Positions 10,110 to 20,869 are shown, numbered from the stretch's first letter. The stretch: 64,000 bases of DNA from Micrasema longulum (GCA_022494885.1 JAGVSM010002639.1:248001-312000); one strand, 5' to 3'. Notes: generated by a model from the letters alone, not told the origin. Translations and numbers: made by a program.

Positions 10110-11300
10110 AATTAATATGTCATCAATAGAATATGTCAGAATTGTCGATCTGCAAAAGGCATTTGATAGAGTTGACAGAGAGAAATTGTGGAAGGTTTTA
10201 TCGGAGTATGGAGTAAATGGTAACCTGACAAGGGCTATTGCGTCACTGTATAAGGACAGCACAGCATGTGTGAAGGTAAATGGGTAATTCACATCGTGGT
10301 TTAATATTCCGAAAGGAGTCAAACAGGGATGTGTAATGTCACCATGGTTGTTCAACATATACATCGATAACTGTATGAATGAACTGAAAGATTTAAGAAT
10401 GGGAGCAAAAATGAATGGTATAACTGTTAACTGTCTTCTGTATGCGGATGATGCCGTGCTTCTTGCTAGCAGCAAAGAACACCTTCAATTTTTGGTAACA
10501 AAAGTCTACGATGTATGCGAGAAAAGCGATTTGCTTATGAATGTTGATAAATCGAAAGTGATGGTTTTTGAAAGGGATGAAAATATAACTAAATGTGAGA
10601 TCAGCGTGAACGGAGATATTCTAAATCAGGTGGAAGAATTTGTGTACCTGGGAAGTATGTTTACTAGGGACGGAAAGGCCGATAAAGATATTGAAAGGAG
10701 GGTGAGTGCCGGGAACAGGGTGAACGGTGCACTAAAATCTACTTTGGCAAACAAATATTTATCGCAGGAGGCTAAACTAGCAGTTCACAACGGAGTTCTA
10801 GTTCCAACTCTAATGTATGGGAGCGAAGTATGGAATTGGAAAAAATAATGATGAAAGTAGGTTAAATGCTGTCGGAATGCGATCCCTCAGGCGAATGTGT
10901 GGTAAAACGATGTATGATAGGTGCACAAATGTCGAGATCCGTGAAATGTGTAAGGCTGAGACATGCATTCTTGACAGAATTAAGAAAGGGGTGCTGCGTT
11001 GGATTGGACATGTAGAGCGAATGGACAACGAAAGAACGACTAAAAGGATCTACTATGCAAATGTTGATGGATGCAGAAAACGAGGAAGACCGAGAAAGAC
11101 ATGGCACGATCAAGTCCATCAAATACTTGAAGATGGACATGTCAAAAGTAGGAATAATCAGCGTGCGTGCATAAGAAGATGTATGAATGTAGAGGAAGCG
11201 AGGTCTGTATGCCAAGATACAGTGTTATGGCGTTCTAACCTCTCTGCCTACCCCTACGAGGAAACGGCGTGATGGTTTGTTGTTGTTGTTGTTGTTGCAT
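10110..11300 (+). pseudogene. LINE ORF2 remnant: reverse transcriptase and C-terminal region
   Basis: The best-preserved mobile element in the window, from a non-LTR retrotransposon that copies its RNA into DNA at a chromosomal nick. Reading from about 10140: VDLQKAFDRVDREKLW (RT block with the first catalytic Asp), EYGVNG, then a stop at about 10288. From 10306 the order is GVKQGCVMSPWLFNIYID, the catalytic YADD at 10441-10452, KSKVMVFER, FVYLGSMFTRDGK, and LVPTLMYGSEVWNWKK. A one-frame shift in an A-rich run near 10842-10850 moves the reading to a second frame, which continues with LRRMCGK, LRWIGHVERM, RGRPRKTWHDQV and AYPYEETA, with a stop at 11270-11272. A (GTT)n tail follows at 11277-11297. 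Everything upstream of the RT (endonuclease) is missing, so it is 5' truncated. The LINE clade cannot be fixed without alignment. Confidence 0.9.
11277..11297 (+). repeat. (GTT)n 3' tail of the LINE
   Basis: About six GTT units immediately after the LINE stop. Microsatellite tails of this kind end several LINE lineages. Related copies carry GTT- or ACT-type tails at 40107 and 17856 (minus strand). Confidence 0.8.
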
Positions 11301-11789
11301 CCACTATAATTTTACCGTGCCGTTTAGATAAGGATGATATGTGTGAAATAGGCTATTCTCCGTCGAATATCACGCGCTTGGTTTGTTTATTCGTTTATTT
11401 GGAAACTATTGTAATAATGAATAGACTTAAGCTAGAACACCCCAGTAGAGGTGTAAATTGAAGCCACTATACAAAGGAGTGAAGATGAAAGTTTGGATAT
11501 TTTAAAATGTTCATTTAAATTTACTGTAACAATTGTATTAATAATTCAGGCGATTAAAAGCGTTGCTGAGTTAACCCTATGGCGGCTGGGAAGAGTGGTT
11601 AGCATGCGATGAATTAATTTGTTCACAAATGGAATTTCCGTGTCGACTATCGACACACGAAGCTAGCGAAACGACAACGCTGAAAGGGTTTGTTATGTCG
11701 GAAAAAGTATATTTCAGAAAATATATCAAATGTTTACGGATTAATTCATTAATTTAATTGGCACATTAGAAATATGGATTTAAAAACAT
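11301..11789. other. Unassigned; possible SINE-like patch at 11575-11695
   Basis: The patch has GAAGAGTGGTTAGCATG, which resembles an A box, but no convincing B box. Otherwise nothing is seen. Confidence 0.3.
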
Positions 11790-11915
11790 AAGCAGAATGA
11801 ATTATGTTACAGGGTGTAAAGTGGACCCTTAAACTAGCCGTTGACAGGCCATTAGTCCTGTAAATACTCAGACTATCATATTCCCTTCTTCAAAATGTTA
11901 TCCATCTCTGTTGCA
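11790..11915 (+). repeat. FB-P fragment, diverged
   Basis: AAGCAGAATGAATTATGTTA, GTAAAGTGGACCCTTAAACT, and the end block ATCCATCTCTGTTGCAG in family order. Confidence 0.65.
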
Positions 11916-12235
11916 GTATCGTTGCTTTTGTTCGTTCTTGTCGAACAGACATTTTTTCACGCAATTGAGTTAAGTGTGCAAAAGTTTTGAGAAATAAAAT
12001 GTATTTTTTAAAAATAATATGAAATGTTTTTTAACAAATTTTGTCTCAAATTGTAGTCATTATTTGTGTCCATTTCGTAAAAAAACTTTAAACGTCTCTT
12101 TCTGCTGATTTGTGTTTTGATCTGTTAAACAAAAACGAACTAAAGCGACGGTACATCTATCTGAATTTAATGTGTATAGGTGAAAGTGTAGTATGTACAG
12201 AATCCTAGTATACCATTAATCCTAATATACTAATA
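11916..12235. other. AT-rich stretch, nothing recognised
   Basis: No supportable feature. Confidence 0.4.
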
Positions 12236-12605
12236 TGCAATTATAATGATGAATCTAACTTGCATCGATAAAGGTTTTATTACTTCAGATTTACAAAAAG
12301 CATCAGTAGGATGAAAGAAATATGGATATTTAAACATAGGCAGAATGGTGAATGTTACACTGTGTGTAAAGTGTTTACTTTGACATATTACAACAGAAAT
12401 TAAGAATATTTAAGAGAAGGTAATATAAAAGTCTAGGTATCTACAGGGCTTATGACCTGTCAATTACTGGTGTAAGTTGCCGCTTTACACACTGTAACAT
12501 TCACTATTCTGCCCATATTTGAACATCTATATTCCTTCAATTCTTTCACCTGTTGATGGTTGTGAAGTTAAAGAGCTGAAACCTATTCTTAATAAGATTG
12601 GCAAA
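12236..12605. repeat. FB-P foldback (direct then inverted half-units)
   Basis: Plus-oriented start (AGGCAGAATGGTGAATGTTA at about 12340), then a switch at about 12375 to the minus orientation (ACATATTACAACAGAAATTA) running to GAAGTTAAAGAGCTGAAACC. The two halves can pair. Confidence 0.8.
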
Positions 12606-12689
12606 GTGCATAGTATATTTTGTTCGTATGGTTTTTTCTTGTGATGAATCTAATGAACTTAAAGAAAAAGCGTATTTAGTTTGTTAGAC

Positions 12690-13270
12690 GTGTTATTAAT
12701 ATGAGTGTCTCATCATAAGTTCTCATCTATTTCAAGCCCAAGATATTTAATAGTTTTTGAGTGTGCTATGATGGGACAGTTGCAATTTGATTTATTTTGG
12801 AAGTTATGTTTTTGAAGTGTTAGCAACTCTTCTAGTTTGCTTCTTGATGTGATGGAAAAGGCCAAATAACTCGTTTTCTTAACATTCAATGTAAGAAAGT
12901 TCGTTATTAGCCAATGTTGAATAATTTTTTGTCTTTTTTTAGCTATCTTGCACGTGTTTGTCCAGTTTTTATTACGAAAAATTAACACAGTGACATCTGC
13001 TAAGCTAATAGTTTTTTTTTGTATGTGAATTTTATAGATAGTCAATATACTTATATTAGAAATAATATTGGTCCCAACACACTACTTTGAGGCACGCCAT
13101 AATTAATTTGAATGATAAACTTGCATGGTTACCAATTCCGATACATTGTTGACGTTCAGTAATATAGTTTGTGAATAGCTTGAACGTTGAATCAGATATT
13201 CCTAATTTTGTCAACTTGGAAAATAAAATATTATGATCCATGGTATTAAAAGCTTTTTGAAGATCTATAA
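12690..13270 (-). pseudogene. LINE reverse-transcriptase fragment (jockey/CR1-like)
   Basis: On the minus strand: FIDLQKAFNTMDHNILFSKL (RT block with the catalytic Asp), then LFTNYITERQQCIGIG, then a frameshift into GVPQSSVLGPILFL. A decayed catalytic box (SLADV in place of the usual ADD) follows, then LNVKKTSYLAFS and KTIKYLGLEID. These motifs in this order define the palm of jockey-superfamily or CR1-type LINE RTs. The catalytic box is destroyed and there is at least one frameshift, so the copy cannot be active. Both ends of the original element are missing. Confidence 0.85.
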
Positions 13271-13274
13271 ATAC

Positions 13275-13362
13275 TTCTAACTAGCCAATAGCATGCCATT
13301 AGCCCTATAAATGCCTAGACTTCCATATTACTTTCTTCAAGATGATCTATATTTCTGTTGTA
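13275..13362 (+). repeat. FB-P end fragment
   Basis: AACTAGCCAATAGCATGCCA, AATGCCTAGACTTCCATATT and a TTTCTGTTGTAAT end. It abuts the LINE fragment. Confidence 0.65.
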
Positions 13363-13367
13363 ATGAG

Positions 13368-13505
13368 GTGGGTTGTGATCTCTTGGATAATGTCGCGGAT
13401 TTAGAATCAGGGGGTCCGAGGCTTAAACCCCGCTTTACCACACTTTGTTTCTCATTTTCTAACACGGTTTTTTACGACTAAAAGAAAATGGCTGCAAAAT
13501 TTAAT
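13368..13505 (+). repeat. SINE-B copy
   Basis: tRNA-like head (GTTGTGATCTCTTGGATAAT, then AGGCTTAAACCCCGCTTTAC), then the family tail TTTCTAACACGGTTTTTTAC and AAATGGCTGCAAAATTTAAT. Confidence 0.75.
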
Positions 13506-15665
13506 TGAAAAGTTAATCATAAGAATTTTAATATTTATTTTTTGTGTAAAAATAGAAATTATAAATGCCGAAATCAAATAGATGAAATATCAATAAATCC
13601 TCACATAATTCATTTCCAAATGGCAGTACTATTCTTCATCTAAAAAAACTTTCGTGAATAAAACACTGAAGTAAAAACGAATTTCATGTTTTTCGCAGAA
13701 ATTCAAATCTAAATAATTAAAGTAATCAATCCCATTTTGTCAACGAATTTTATATTTCGCGAAAACATTTTCTTTCAGAAAACTGAAGATGAAATTTTAA
13801 CAATATTTTTTAAAGCTTGTTTTCATAATTCTTTCGCCATTGTGAATTTACACGAAAATGACAAGGAATATTTAAAATGTAAAAATACATAAATCAATCA
13901 TCAAAGCTATTGAAAAACTTTTGAAAACTTAGAAGACTTTTGTGAATTGAAACGAGAAAAATATTAATAACGATGTTTGAAATTCGTCCACATAAATGAA
14001 TATTTTTTTTTTTTCGCACTGTATTGGTTTGCAAAATGCAGCACATTTTGATCAAATTTGCCATGAAAGTGTTCAGTTTTAGGCTTCACTGCGTCTTTTG
14101 ATATCCATTTTGTTGTATCTAAAATTATGTGATGCTCTCAGGTACGGTAATATTAATGATTATGACAATTATGAATAAACTTAACAATGAAACTTCTTGG
14201 TGTAGTTTTAATTTCTATTATTTTGACCAACGAGCGCTTTTGCATAAGTAGGCATCTTTAATTCTGGTGAATTGTTTACAACGTTTACAGCTATTATTAT
14301 ATTCTTAACATATTTTGAAGATAACATCAAATGAGTATTTTAACAGGGGACAGAAAACATGCATAATTACAACTAGTTTGCTAAACAGTTAATTTTTGGG
14401 CCGAAATTGGGAAAAGCTTTTATTATTTAAAAGGTGGGGAAAAACACATGGCGAAATACAACAGAGTGGGAAATACACATTTTTATAGATAAAGTTGGCA
14501 CAATACTTTGATTTTTTGACAGGGAAGTTTGCATACCTATAGATGAATGACAAAATATTTCAAAATACATACTTAGATGATACATTTGTTTAAGGGATGA
14601 AGTTATTCATTTTGATAGTTAATTTTATGTTAATTATGCTATTTAAGTAGTAAATAACTCAATCAAACGGAGCGTAGTTATAAATTAAATTAATGGTCTA
14701 AGTAAAAGAGAGTTTGATAATTCCAATTGCTGGTTAATTATTACTGCATTAAGTTTAATTCGATTAATTTCTAATGATTCTAATTTATGTAATTTTTTCC
14801 CTTTGTTTTCAAAATGTAGTAATTTAATATTGTTTTCGATGTCAAAAGTATGATTAAGCGAGTTGTAAAATTAAATTTGTCATTTCATTGTCATCAACGT
14901 GCTAAGGATACATGCTATTTATAAGTGATAGTGAAATAAAAAAAAAATATATAAAAACATTTTTTATTTTATTTTTATTTTATTTTTATTTTATTTATTT
15001 TCTTTTATTCAGGAAAAATACAGCACAGTTACATAGTATTATATTTTACGCAGTTAGACTTAACTCTAATCGACCAGTGAAGTTTCCATATTATATTATG
15101 ATTAAATGTAAGGTTATCAATGAAAGTACAAAAAACAGAAGGAAAAAAAACATAAATGGAAGTTGTTTAAAAATTAAAATTCAAATAAAAAAAGTCATTT
15201 AAAAGTTTGCAGTTAGTATTTACTATATGTATGCTATGTTATATTTAATGGAAATAATATTAAAAATGCAAAAAAAGTTTTTTGTAAAAGTAATGAAAAT
15301 GTAAGAATTGAAATAAATAAAAATATTGTGTAACTACTATGGTGAAGGTAACATTTTAGTTTAATTAATGTCCCGACTAGAGATAGGCGTTTTAGTTATT
15401 TAAATAGAGTAGCAATAACATTTACTGTTTCACAAATTTGAATTTGAAATGAAACTGTTTCATGAAACTGTTTCTAAATAGCAGCTAAATTTCAGCTTTC
15501 ACAAAATAGTGCGATCCTGGAATAAAAATCACGGAAACCGGTTGATAGAATATTCGGTAAGTGGTTATGTACTTATATTTAATCTCAGTCAGTGAAGAAA
15601 TCACTTGAATATTTTCTCAATCCAATGAAGTACATATTATGTATTTCTGGATTACTTTCTTTCAG
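13506..15665. other. AT-rich stretch with simple repeats, no gene recognised
   Basis: Contains a T-rich (TTTTA/TTTAT)n run at about 14960-15003. A 96-codon frame at 14912-15202 is almost entirely Phe, Tyr, Ile and Lys from AT-rich sequence and is not credible as a gene. Confidence 0.4.
14960..15003 (+). repeat. (TTTTA)n-type microsatellite
   Basis: Irregular run of TTTTA/TTTTTA units. Confidence 0.8.
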
Positions 15666-15794
15666 CACAAAGATGCTAAGACTACCAGATTACAGAGAGC
15701 TCCTTCGGGCAGTTTTTCTCGTTTGATAACGAGAAAATTTTCCGTGTATGTGGGCACCGCCAAGGAGACTTATGTCGTGTGCGGTATGTGGTGG
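15666..15794 (+). CDS. Candidate internal exon, unknown protein
   Basis: A 129-bp segment preceded by a pyrimidine-rich tract and AG (ATTACTTTCTTTCAG, ending 15665) and followed by a good donor (GTAAGC from 15795). The frame starting at the first base is open for exactly 43 codons with no stop; the other two frames have stops. It codes for a basic stretch containing RAPSGSFSRLITRKFSV and ending CGMWW. G and C content is higher than in the surroundings. I do not recognise the protein. Neither neighbour shows a partner exon, and chance or an old transposon could still explain it. Confidence 0.35.
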
Positions 15795-16299
15795 GTAAGC
15801 TGTACTAATATTTATTAAAATTTTTGTAAGAAATAAATATTTGCGTTTTTATTATTTACCAAAATGTTTTTATTTTGGACAAATTTGTTTAGTCATAAAC
15901 AACTGTGTTAGAAAATGGGGCAAGTTGGAGTATTAACATGTTTTCAGAATGTCATTTGATGGCGCTGATTTCGATTTACCGCATCACATCATGATGATTG
16001 CATAGTAAGAAAATCAGTGGCCGAGTCCATCGACGTCACTGAGCAGGTGATTAGAAACAGGTAATTTTACCCGAGGGTATTATCAAGCGATAATTGGCTT
16101 AGTAAGATTAACAGCCTACCCAGAGAAATTATCAGAACCTAATAATTAATCTCCCGTTTATCGGCTCCTTTGATCAAATTGTAATAGAGGCATGATACGA
16201 AATGATTATATTAAAAAAACACATTTTCAAAAAAAAAAATGGGTATCTACGTCAAGTTATATCCGAACATAAGTAAAAATGTTATTAACGTGTTTATAT
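15795..16299. other. Unassigned, mixed composition
   Basis: A GC-richer part at about 15955-16160 has no open frame or motif I can name. Confidence 0.3.
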
Positions 16300-16680
16300 T
16301 TATTCGTTTATTATGTATCTGTATACACCCAGAAGGCTTTTACATGATAAGTGTTAAATCGAATTAAATTAGTTTTATGGTATAACAAATTGATATGTAG
16401 GCACTTTATAAATAAATAACAATAAGAATAAAAATAAAGCATCAAATGACATCAAAAGAGATGTTAATTATATTTTATTTTGATGTAAAATGCAATGTTT
16501 TTAAAATTTTATTTAATTGTTTAGTATATAACACATAATCAAGTTAGTTTTATTACATTATGTTAGTTCAATATTTTATTTTTTAATGATGTTCCTCTCC
16601 AAAAAAAAGACACGCTTTTGTGTTAGGAGAGGGACTTGAGAGAGGGAATTAAATAAAAATATAATGATAAAATAAATAAA
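16300..16680 (-). mobile_element. LINE 3'-tail-like fragment
   Basis: Contains CTCTCCAAAAAAAAGACACG paired with GTGTTAGGAGAGGGACT at about 16595-16635. This matches the stem-like block in the LINE tails at 630-670 and 53510-53555, followed by A-rich sequence. No coding part is left. Confidence 0.5.
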
Positions 16681-16722
16681 TCAACTATGTTTTTAACTAC
16701 AAGTTTATTTAATTTTTTTTTC

Positions 16723-16762
16723 ACTGACTGGTTTCAAAGCAAACAAACTTCTTCGTCAAGGT
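16723..16762 (-). ncRNA. Hammerhead-like motif, minus strand
   Basis: Minus strand order: ACC (helix I), TTGACGA (core, one change from CTGANGA), a weak AG-rich/CTTT hairpin, GAAAC CAGTC, then AGT, which pairs only partly with ACC. Degenerate; catalytic activity is doubtful. Confidence 0.45.
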
Positions 16763-16786
16763 TTACGTAGTTTATTAGTTACGTAA

Positions 16787-16826
16787 ACCTTGATAAAGAA
16801 CCTTGTTTGCTTTGAAACCGATCGGT
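16787..16826 (+). ncRNA. Hammerhead-like motif, plus strand
   Basis: ACC, TTGATAA (two changes from the core consensus), a hairpin, GAAACCGATC, then GGT, which pairs with ACC. The changed core G makes activity unlikely. Confidence 0.4.
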
Positions 16827-17024
16827 GGTAAAAAAGTTGTGCTTAAAAACAAAGTTGTTTCATTGATTTTATTATAATGAATAACCACGAAGTTAGTGAT
16901 TTAAATAAAAAAAAAATAGAAAATATAATACATTTTTTTTTTTTTGTCCTTTGAACATCATCAAGTTGTTTTTTTTTCTAGGAGTACCTTTAATTTTATA
17001 TTAAATTTATTTGAGTTTTTAAGA

Positions 17025-17563
17025 TGTTACGAACTCACGTAATAAATTATATATAGAGATATGGGGGTCATAGTCCATTGATTGTTGATACATACATGTA
17101 ATGATTTTATCTGAAATAAAGAGCAACGACCAATGAAGCAAGTCATCATTTTATATTAAATACAATACATTGTCTTCTCCAAGACTAATATTATTGCACA
17201 TAAAACGTACGTCTGCATAAGAGCAATGTTTTTTAGTACATTACCTTCGTTCCTACCATAGATGAAGAACAAAAGAACGCGGTTTATAAAGAGACCACAG
17301 GGCTTGGTAAAGTCAGTTAGCTCAAGCAAGTTATTCCAAAGAGTCAGCCCAACCAAGCTAGCTCGACGCAGTCACTCAGTTACAGCATGTAGTCCAAGTG
17401 CAGTCAGTTCAACTAATCATCGCCATGACTCTCGTGTACCGTCAAAGTTTCGTATATTCTCAATTTAATAAACACACCTTAGAACACCAACAACGTGTTT
17501 TCTATCTATGTACCTCCAACTGGGGTAAGAGTTCCAACCCTCATCAACCAGCGAAATCCTACA
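17025..17563 (+). mobile_element. Solo LTR of an LTR retrotransposon
   Basis: A 539-bp unit beginning TGTTAC and ending CCTACA, with a TATA box (TATAAA 17285-17290) followed by CAGTTAGCTC and similar repeats. A polyadenylation-type AATAAA lies at 17467-17472, and the block AACTGGGGTAAGAG at about 17518. The reverse complement of 20208-20659 shares all of these in the same order. There is no gag or pol between or beside the copies, so both are solo LTRs or remnants. Gypsy or BEL type cannot be decided. No clear target duplication. Confidence 0.7.
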
Positions 17564-17855
17564 GATACAAAGGTTTCGAACTTCACAAAAATCAACTGTA
17601 AAGTAAATAACATCATTTATCGATACTGTTCCTGCCCGATAAGCTTTCTCTCCCATCCTTCCTTTGACCCATCCCCTTACGCCTACTTTACATCGAGATA
17701 GAAGATATTCAAAATTTGAAAATTCGGATTTAAAACAAAAACAAAACAACATTTTTCACTTCACTTAAAATCGGTGGTGAGATTCGTCGCGCGTCGTGGA
17801 AAACAGTGTTACATTTTAAAGTTTCTTTTGTCATCCAGTGCCCGAAATTGAAGAA

Positions 17856-18140
17856 CTACTACTACTACTCATCACGCCATTTCTCCGTAGGGATAAGCAG
17901 AGAAAACAGACTGCCACACACGTCTATCCTGGCATACATTCCTAGCTTCTTCCACACTCATACATCTTGTCATACATGCCCTTTGGTTCTGTCTACTTTC
18001 GACATGACCAGACCTTAGATTTTGGTTTATCTGATCATGTCACGTCTTTTTTGGTCGTTCTCGTCTCACGTTACCGTTCATTTTCAACATATATACATGT
18101 TTTGCCATCATTCACATCATATTTAAGGTAGGTATCCATT
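17856..18140 (-). pseudogene. LINE 3' end, same lineage as 10110-11300
   Basis: The minus strand ends with the equivalent of the C-terminal coding block (the AYPYEETA region of the 10110 copy), a stop, and an (AGT)n-type tail seen as ACTACTACTACT at 17856-17868. Further in, blocks equal to EEAR.VC and the RGRPRK region can be followed with frameshifts to about 18140. Confidence 0.75.
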
Positions 18141-18227
18141 CCATGTTCCTATCTTTTCTTCAAATATTTTCCTATCACAAAACTGAATGAAATTCGTTTT
18201 TCATTTACAGTCCGCCTTTTCGTTAAC

Positions 18228-18357
18228 ATCAACAGATTGAAGAATTGAAGAAATGTGGGTCTTCGAGTTATAAACACCTACCTCCACGACAGGTCATAAG
18301 CCCTGTAAATCTGTAGACTTACATATTTCCTTTTAAATGTTCTTCATCTCTGTTGTA
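18228..18357 (+). repeat. FB-P fragment with an internal deletion
   Basis: AACATCAACAGATTGAAGAA, then a jump to GACAGGTCATAAGCCCTGTA, then TGTTCTTCATCTCTGTTGTA. The middle of the unit is missing. Confidence 0.7.
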
Positions 18358-18359
18358 AA

Positions 18360-18412
18360 GTATTGATCAAGACACGCTACGGCCGGTGTACGATGAAGTG
18401 TCCTATGTACGA
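18360..18412 (+). repeat. SINE-A 3' fragment
   Basis: GATCAAGACACGCTACGGCC and GTGTCCTATGTAC match the body of the SINE-A copies. It directly follows an FB-P end. Confidence 0.5.
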
Positions 18413-19055
18413 TTTGGTGCAAAATGATGAAGATGTAAATGATGTAGAGACTGTAATCATTACAATTCAAAATCTAAAAAGTAGAGAACAGGAAGTTATG
18501 GGTGGGTCTATAGTATTTTGACTTCAGCAAACTTTTATAACAAAAAGCCTTGCTTCGTCTTCTTAAATTCGTCATAACAGTAGGAAATATTTTCAAAGGG
18601 TCCTTAGCCCCTACAAAAAAGCGGCCTCCCCTTTGTAAGATGCCATACAAAAGCCGCTTTAATTGGGAAACACTATATCTTTCGTTTAAGACAGGGTGAC
18701 TTTATTCCAAGAGTAACTTTGAATGAATTGTGGCTCGAGACAGGGAGGTTTTTATTAATTTCGGAATACCTTGGTCAAAATATTGTATAAAAGGTGGTTT
18801 CTCGATCGTGTCATAATGATATTAATTAAAAACATAGTCAAAATAAATTTTGAAAGCCATTTTGAAATTGTTTACTACTTCAAAGCGAAACAAATTAAAA
18901 CGAGTTAAAAACAAATATGGCGTTTTAAATTTTTTATAATACACAAAAGATATTTTATTTTTAGATAAATTTGTTGCCACATGTACATAAAATATGTACT
19001 GAATTTTAAATGACGGGAAAATAAAAATAGATATTTTACAATATTGAGAGTTATT
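18413..19055. other. Unassigned stretch
   Basis: Two overlapping minus-strand frames at 18822-19093 have no motif and biased AT-derived composition. Nothing else is seen. Confidence 0.35.
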
Positions 19056-19092
19056 TTGCACCACAACAGGCCAGGATGCCTAAATACAAACA
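19056..19092 (-). repeat. SINE-C 3' end fragment
   Basis: GCACCACAACAGGCCAGGAT and GCCTAAATACA equal the 3' end of the SINE-C copy at 63339-63508. Confidence 0.65.
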
Positions 19093-19093
19093 A

Positions 19094-19145
19094 ACTATCA
19101 TGCCGTTTGTCTGTAGGGGTAGACAGAGAAGATAAAATGCCATTT
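19094..19145 (-). mobile_element. LINE tail fragment (10110-type)
   Basis: ATCATGCCGTTTGTCTGTAG and GGTAGACAGAGAAGA are the reverse complement of the last coding codons and stop of the LINE at 10110-11300. Confidence 0.65.
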
Positions 19146-19609
19146 CACTCAGTCATTTTTAAAAATACGTATCTTTTATTTATTTATTATTTTATAAAAT
19201 CCGTTAGGGTTATAGAAGAAATATTGAAAGGACTTGTCAGATTGTGTCTCGTCTGGTTAGTAGAGTCATCATGTGCTTTTTAAGGTTAATTTTACATTTG
19301 TTTCTAGTGTAATTTTTCAAGTGGTAAGGTAAGTCATTGTAGTGTTTAAGTCCATTTACTATTTTCACTATTTTTTACTGTCCCACGTTCGTCTTTGCTT
19401 CATTAATGTGGTAGTGTTGTTATTATCTGGTATTATATTTGTGTATGTCAGCAATTTTGGTAAGTGTTATGTCGTCGTCCTGTAAGTTTCCAATTGCAAT
19501 TTAGTGTACAATTTTTATAGTGTCAATTTCGTCAAGAATTTTTTGTCAAACTGGTGTGTTTTTTCATTCAGTTCAGTCGTAGAAGATTGTCAGTGATTAT
19601 CAATGATTA

Positions 19610-20004
19610 TATCAGTGATACAGACTTCGCTTCTTCTACATTCATTGTTGTCTGCATATTTTAACAATTTCTTCATTAGTCCTTATAGCCGCCTTTTTAC
19701 TGTCCATTCGCTCTACATGTCCAAATCAACACCACACTACTTTTTTAATGATGAAAGTGCTAGTTTCAGCCTTACGTAATGCAGGATCTCAGCATATGTA
19801 CACATATATGCGAACATAATTTTACAACGCAGCATTCAGCCTATTTTCATCATTGTTTTTTCAATTCCTTACTTCACTCCCATATATAAGGATCGGCATC
19901 AGATATCCATTATAAATACAAATTTTGCTTCGTTTGTTTTGCAAAACATGTGTTTGCCAATTTAGATTTAAGTGGACCGTTAACCCTGTTTTCGGCAGGC
20001 CATA
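19610..20004 (-). pseudogene. LINE fragment, C-terminal region (10110-type)
   Basis: The minus strand reads PAENRVNGPLKSKLANT (compare SAGNRVNGALKSTLANK in the 10110 copy). After frameshifts come equivalents of the YGSEVW, MRSLRR and GHVERM region, and the equivalent of KRIY near 19680. The order is collinear with the better copy. Heavily broken. Confidence 0.75.
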
Positions 20005-20125
20005 GGCCCAATTTGGTGAGTAACAACACAGAACACAAGGGTTTGAGAAAAATTACTTGTTTTTTTGTGGTTTCACCGGGAATCGAATCTGGAAGCATTT
20101 ATGTGTGAGTCAAGCGTCTTAAAAA
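20005..20125 (-). repeat. SINE-C copy, truncated
   Basis: TTTGAGAAAAATTACTTGTT, TTTCACCGGGAATCGAAT (reverse of the B box) and GTGAGTCAAGCGTCTT, in the same order as at 63339-63508. Confidence 0.7.
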
Positions 20126-20207
20126 TACTCGGTGGTTGCCAAATGTATGTTCAAAGGTTTGTAGACATAGCTGGCTTTCACTCTAGGAAGTTATTAAGAT
20201 TAAAATT

Positions 20208-20659
20208 TGTAGGATTTAGATTGTTGAGAGTTGTGGAGCTCTTACCCCAGTTAGAGATCGACAGAAGACACGAGGTTGCTCTTTTATGCGTTTTTATTAC
20301 ATGACAAATAAATAATGAGTTGAATTATGTAGGCGAGTGTTACAGCGATGAAGAGTTGAGCTGGCTGCACTTTAACTGCAACTGAGTGATTGCGTTGAGC
20401 TTACTTGTTGGGCTAACTGTTCGCGCTGACTGGGCTGACCACGCCCTGTGGTTTCTTTATAGGCCACGGTCCTTTGTTTTTCATATCTTAATGGCAAAAT
20501 CGATTTTAATACACTACAGGACGTTGCTCTTATCGTTATGTGCTAACGTAATAGCTCTCATCGTAATATAATGTATTGAATTCAATATTAAATTATAAGT
20601 TGCTTCCTCTGTCGTCGCTTTATATTTCAGGTGAAATGATTTAGCACGTGAGTGTGTCA
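20208..20659 (-). mobile_element. Solo LTR, second copy in inverted orientation
   Basis: On the minus strand it begins TGACAC and ends CCTACA, 452 bp. TATAAAG lies at the equivalent of 20456-20461, ACCACAGGGCGTGGTCAGCC downstream, and CTAACTGGGGTAAGAGCT near the end. It is collinear with 17025-17563, shorter by scattered deletions. The two copies face away from each other with unrelated repeats between, so they are not the ends of one element. Confidence 0.7.
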
Positions 20660-20689
20660 TCGATCATAGACTATAAATCCCACAAATTT

Positions 20690-20840
20690 ATTGCAACAAG
20701 ACATTTTGGAGAAGGGAATATGGAAGATTGGATATTTACGGGGATTACGATCTGTCTTTGGATGGTGATGAGTGGCCGCTTTATACACTATGTAATATTC
20801 ATCATTTTGCCCATGTTAAAACATCAAAATTTCCGTGAGT
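20690..20840 (-). repeat. FB-P fragment
   Basis: Reverse-oriented: GAGAAGGGAATATGGAAGAT, GAGTGGCCGCTTTATACACT, CATTTTGCCCATGTTAAAAC. Confidence 0.65.
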
Positions 20841-20869
20841 AATTATATTTCTATGTCCAAGTGGATGTA

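Larger units (their letters stand above)
16690..16870. repeat. Palindromic repeat carrying two inverted hammerhead-like motifs
   Basis: The left arm (16690-16770) and right arm (16780-16865) are reverse complements with few mismatches, around the centre ACGTAGTTTATTAGTTACGT. Each arm holds the block CCTTGAYRAAGAA...GCTTTGAAACC. The outer ends are A/T-rich with ACAAAGTTGTTT on the right. The same design is seen at 51629-51848 with different internal bases. Confidence 0.8.

Noticed and set aside
10035..10475. 146-codon frame on the minus strand
   Set aside because: It is the antisense of the LINE reverse transcriptase, which has the YADD and QGCVMSP motifs on the plus strand.
10862..11215. 117-codon minus-strand frame
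   Set aside because: Antisense shadow of the LINE C-terminal region.
14912..15202. 96-codon membrane-like protein
   Set aside because: Mostly Phe, Tyr, Ile and Lys from a TTTTA microsatellite and AT-rich DNA; no motif.
17025..20659. A complete LTR retrotransposon between the two LTRs
   Set aside because: The LTRs are inverted relative to each other, and the DNA between them holds LINE, SINE and FB-P pieces with no gag or pol.
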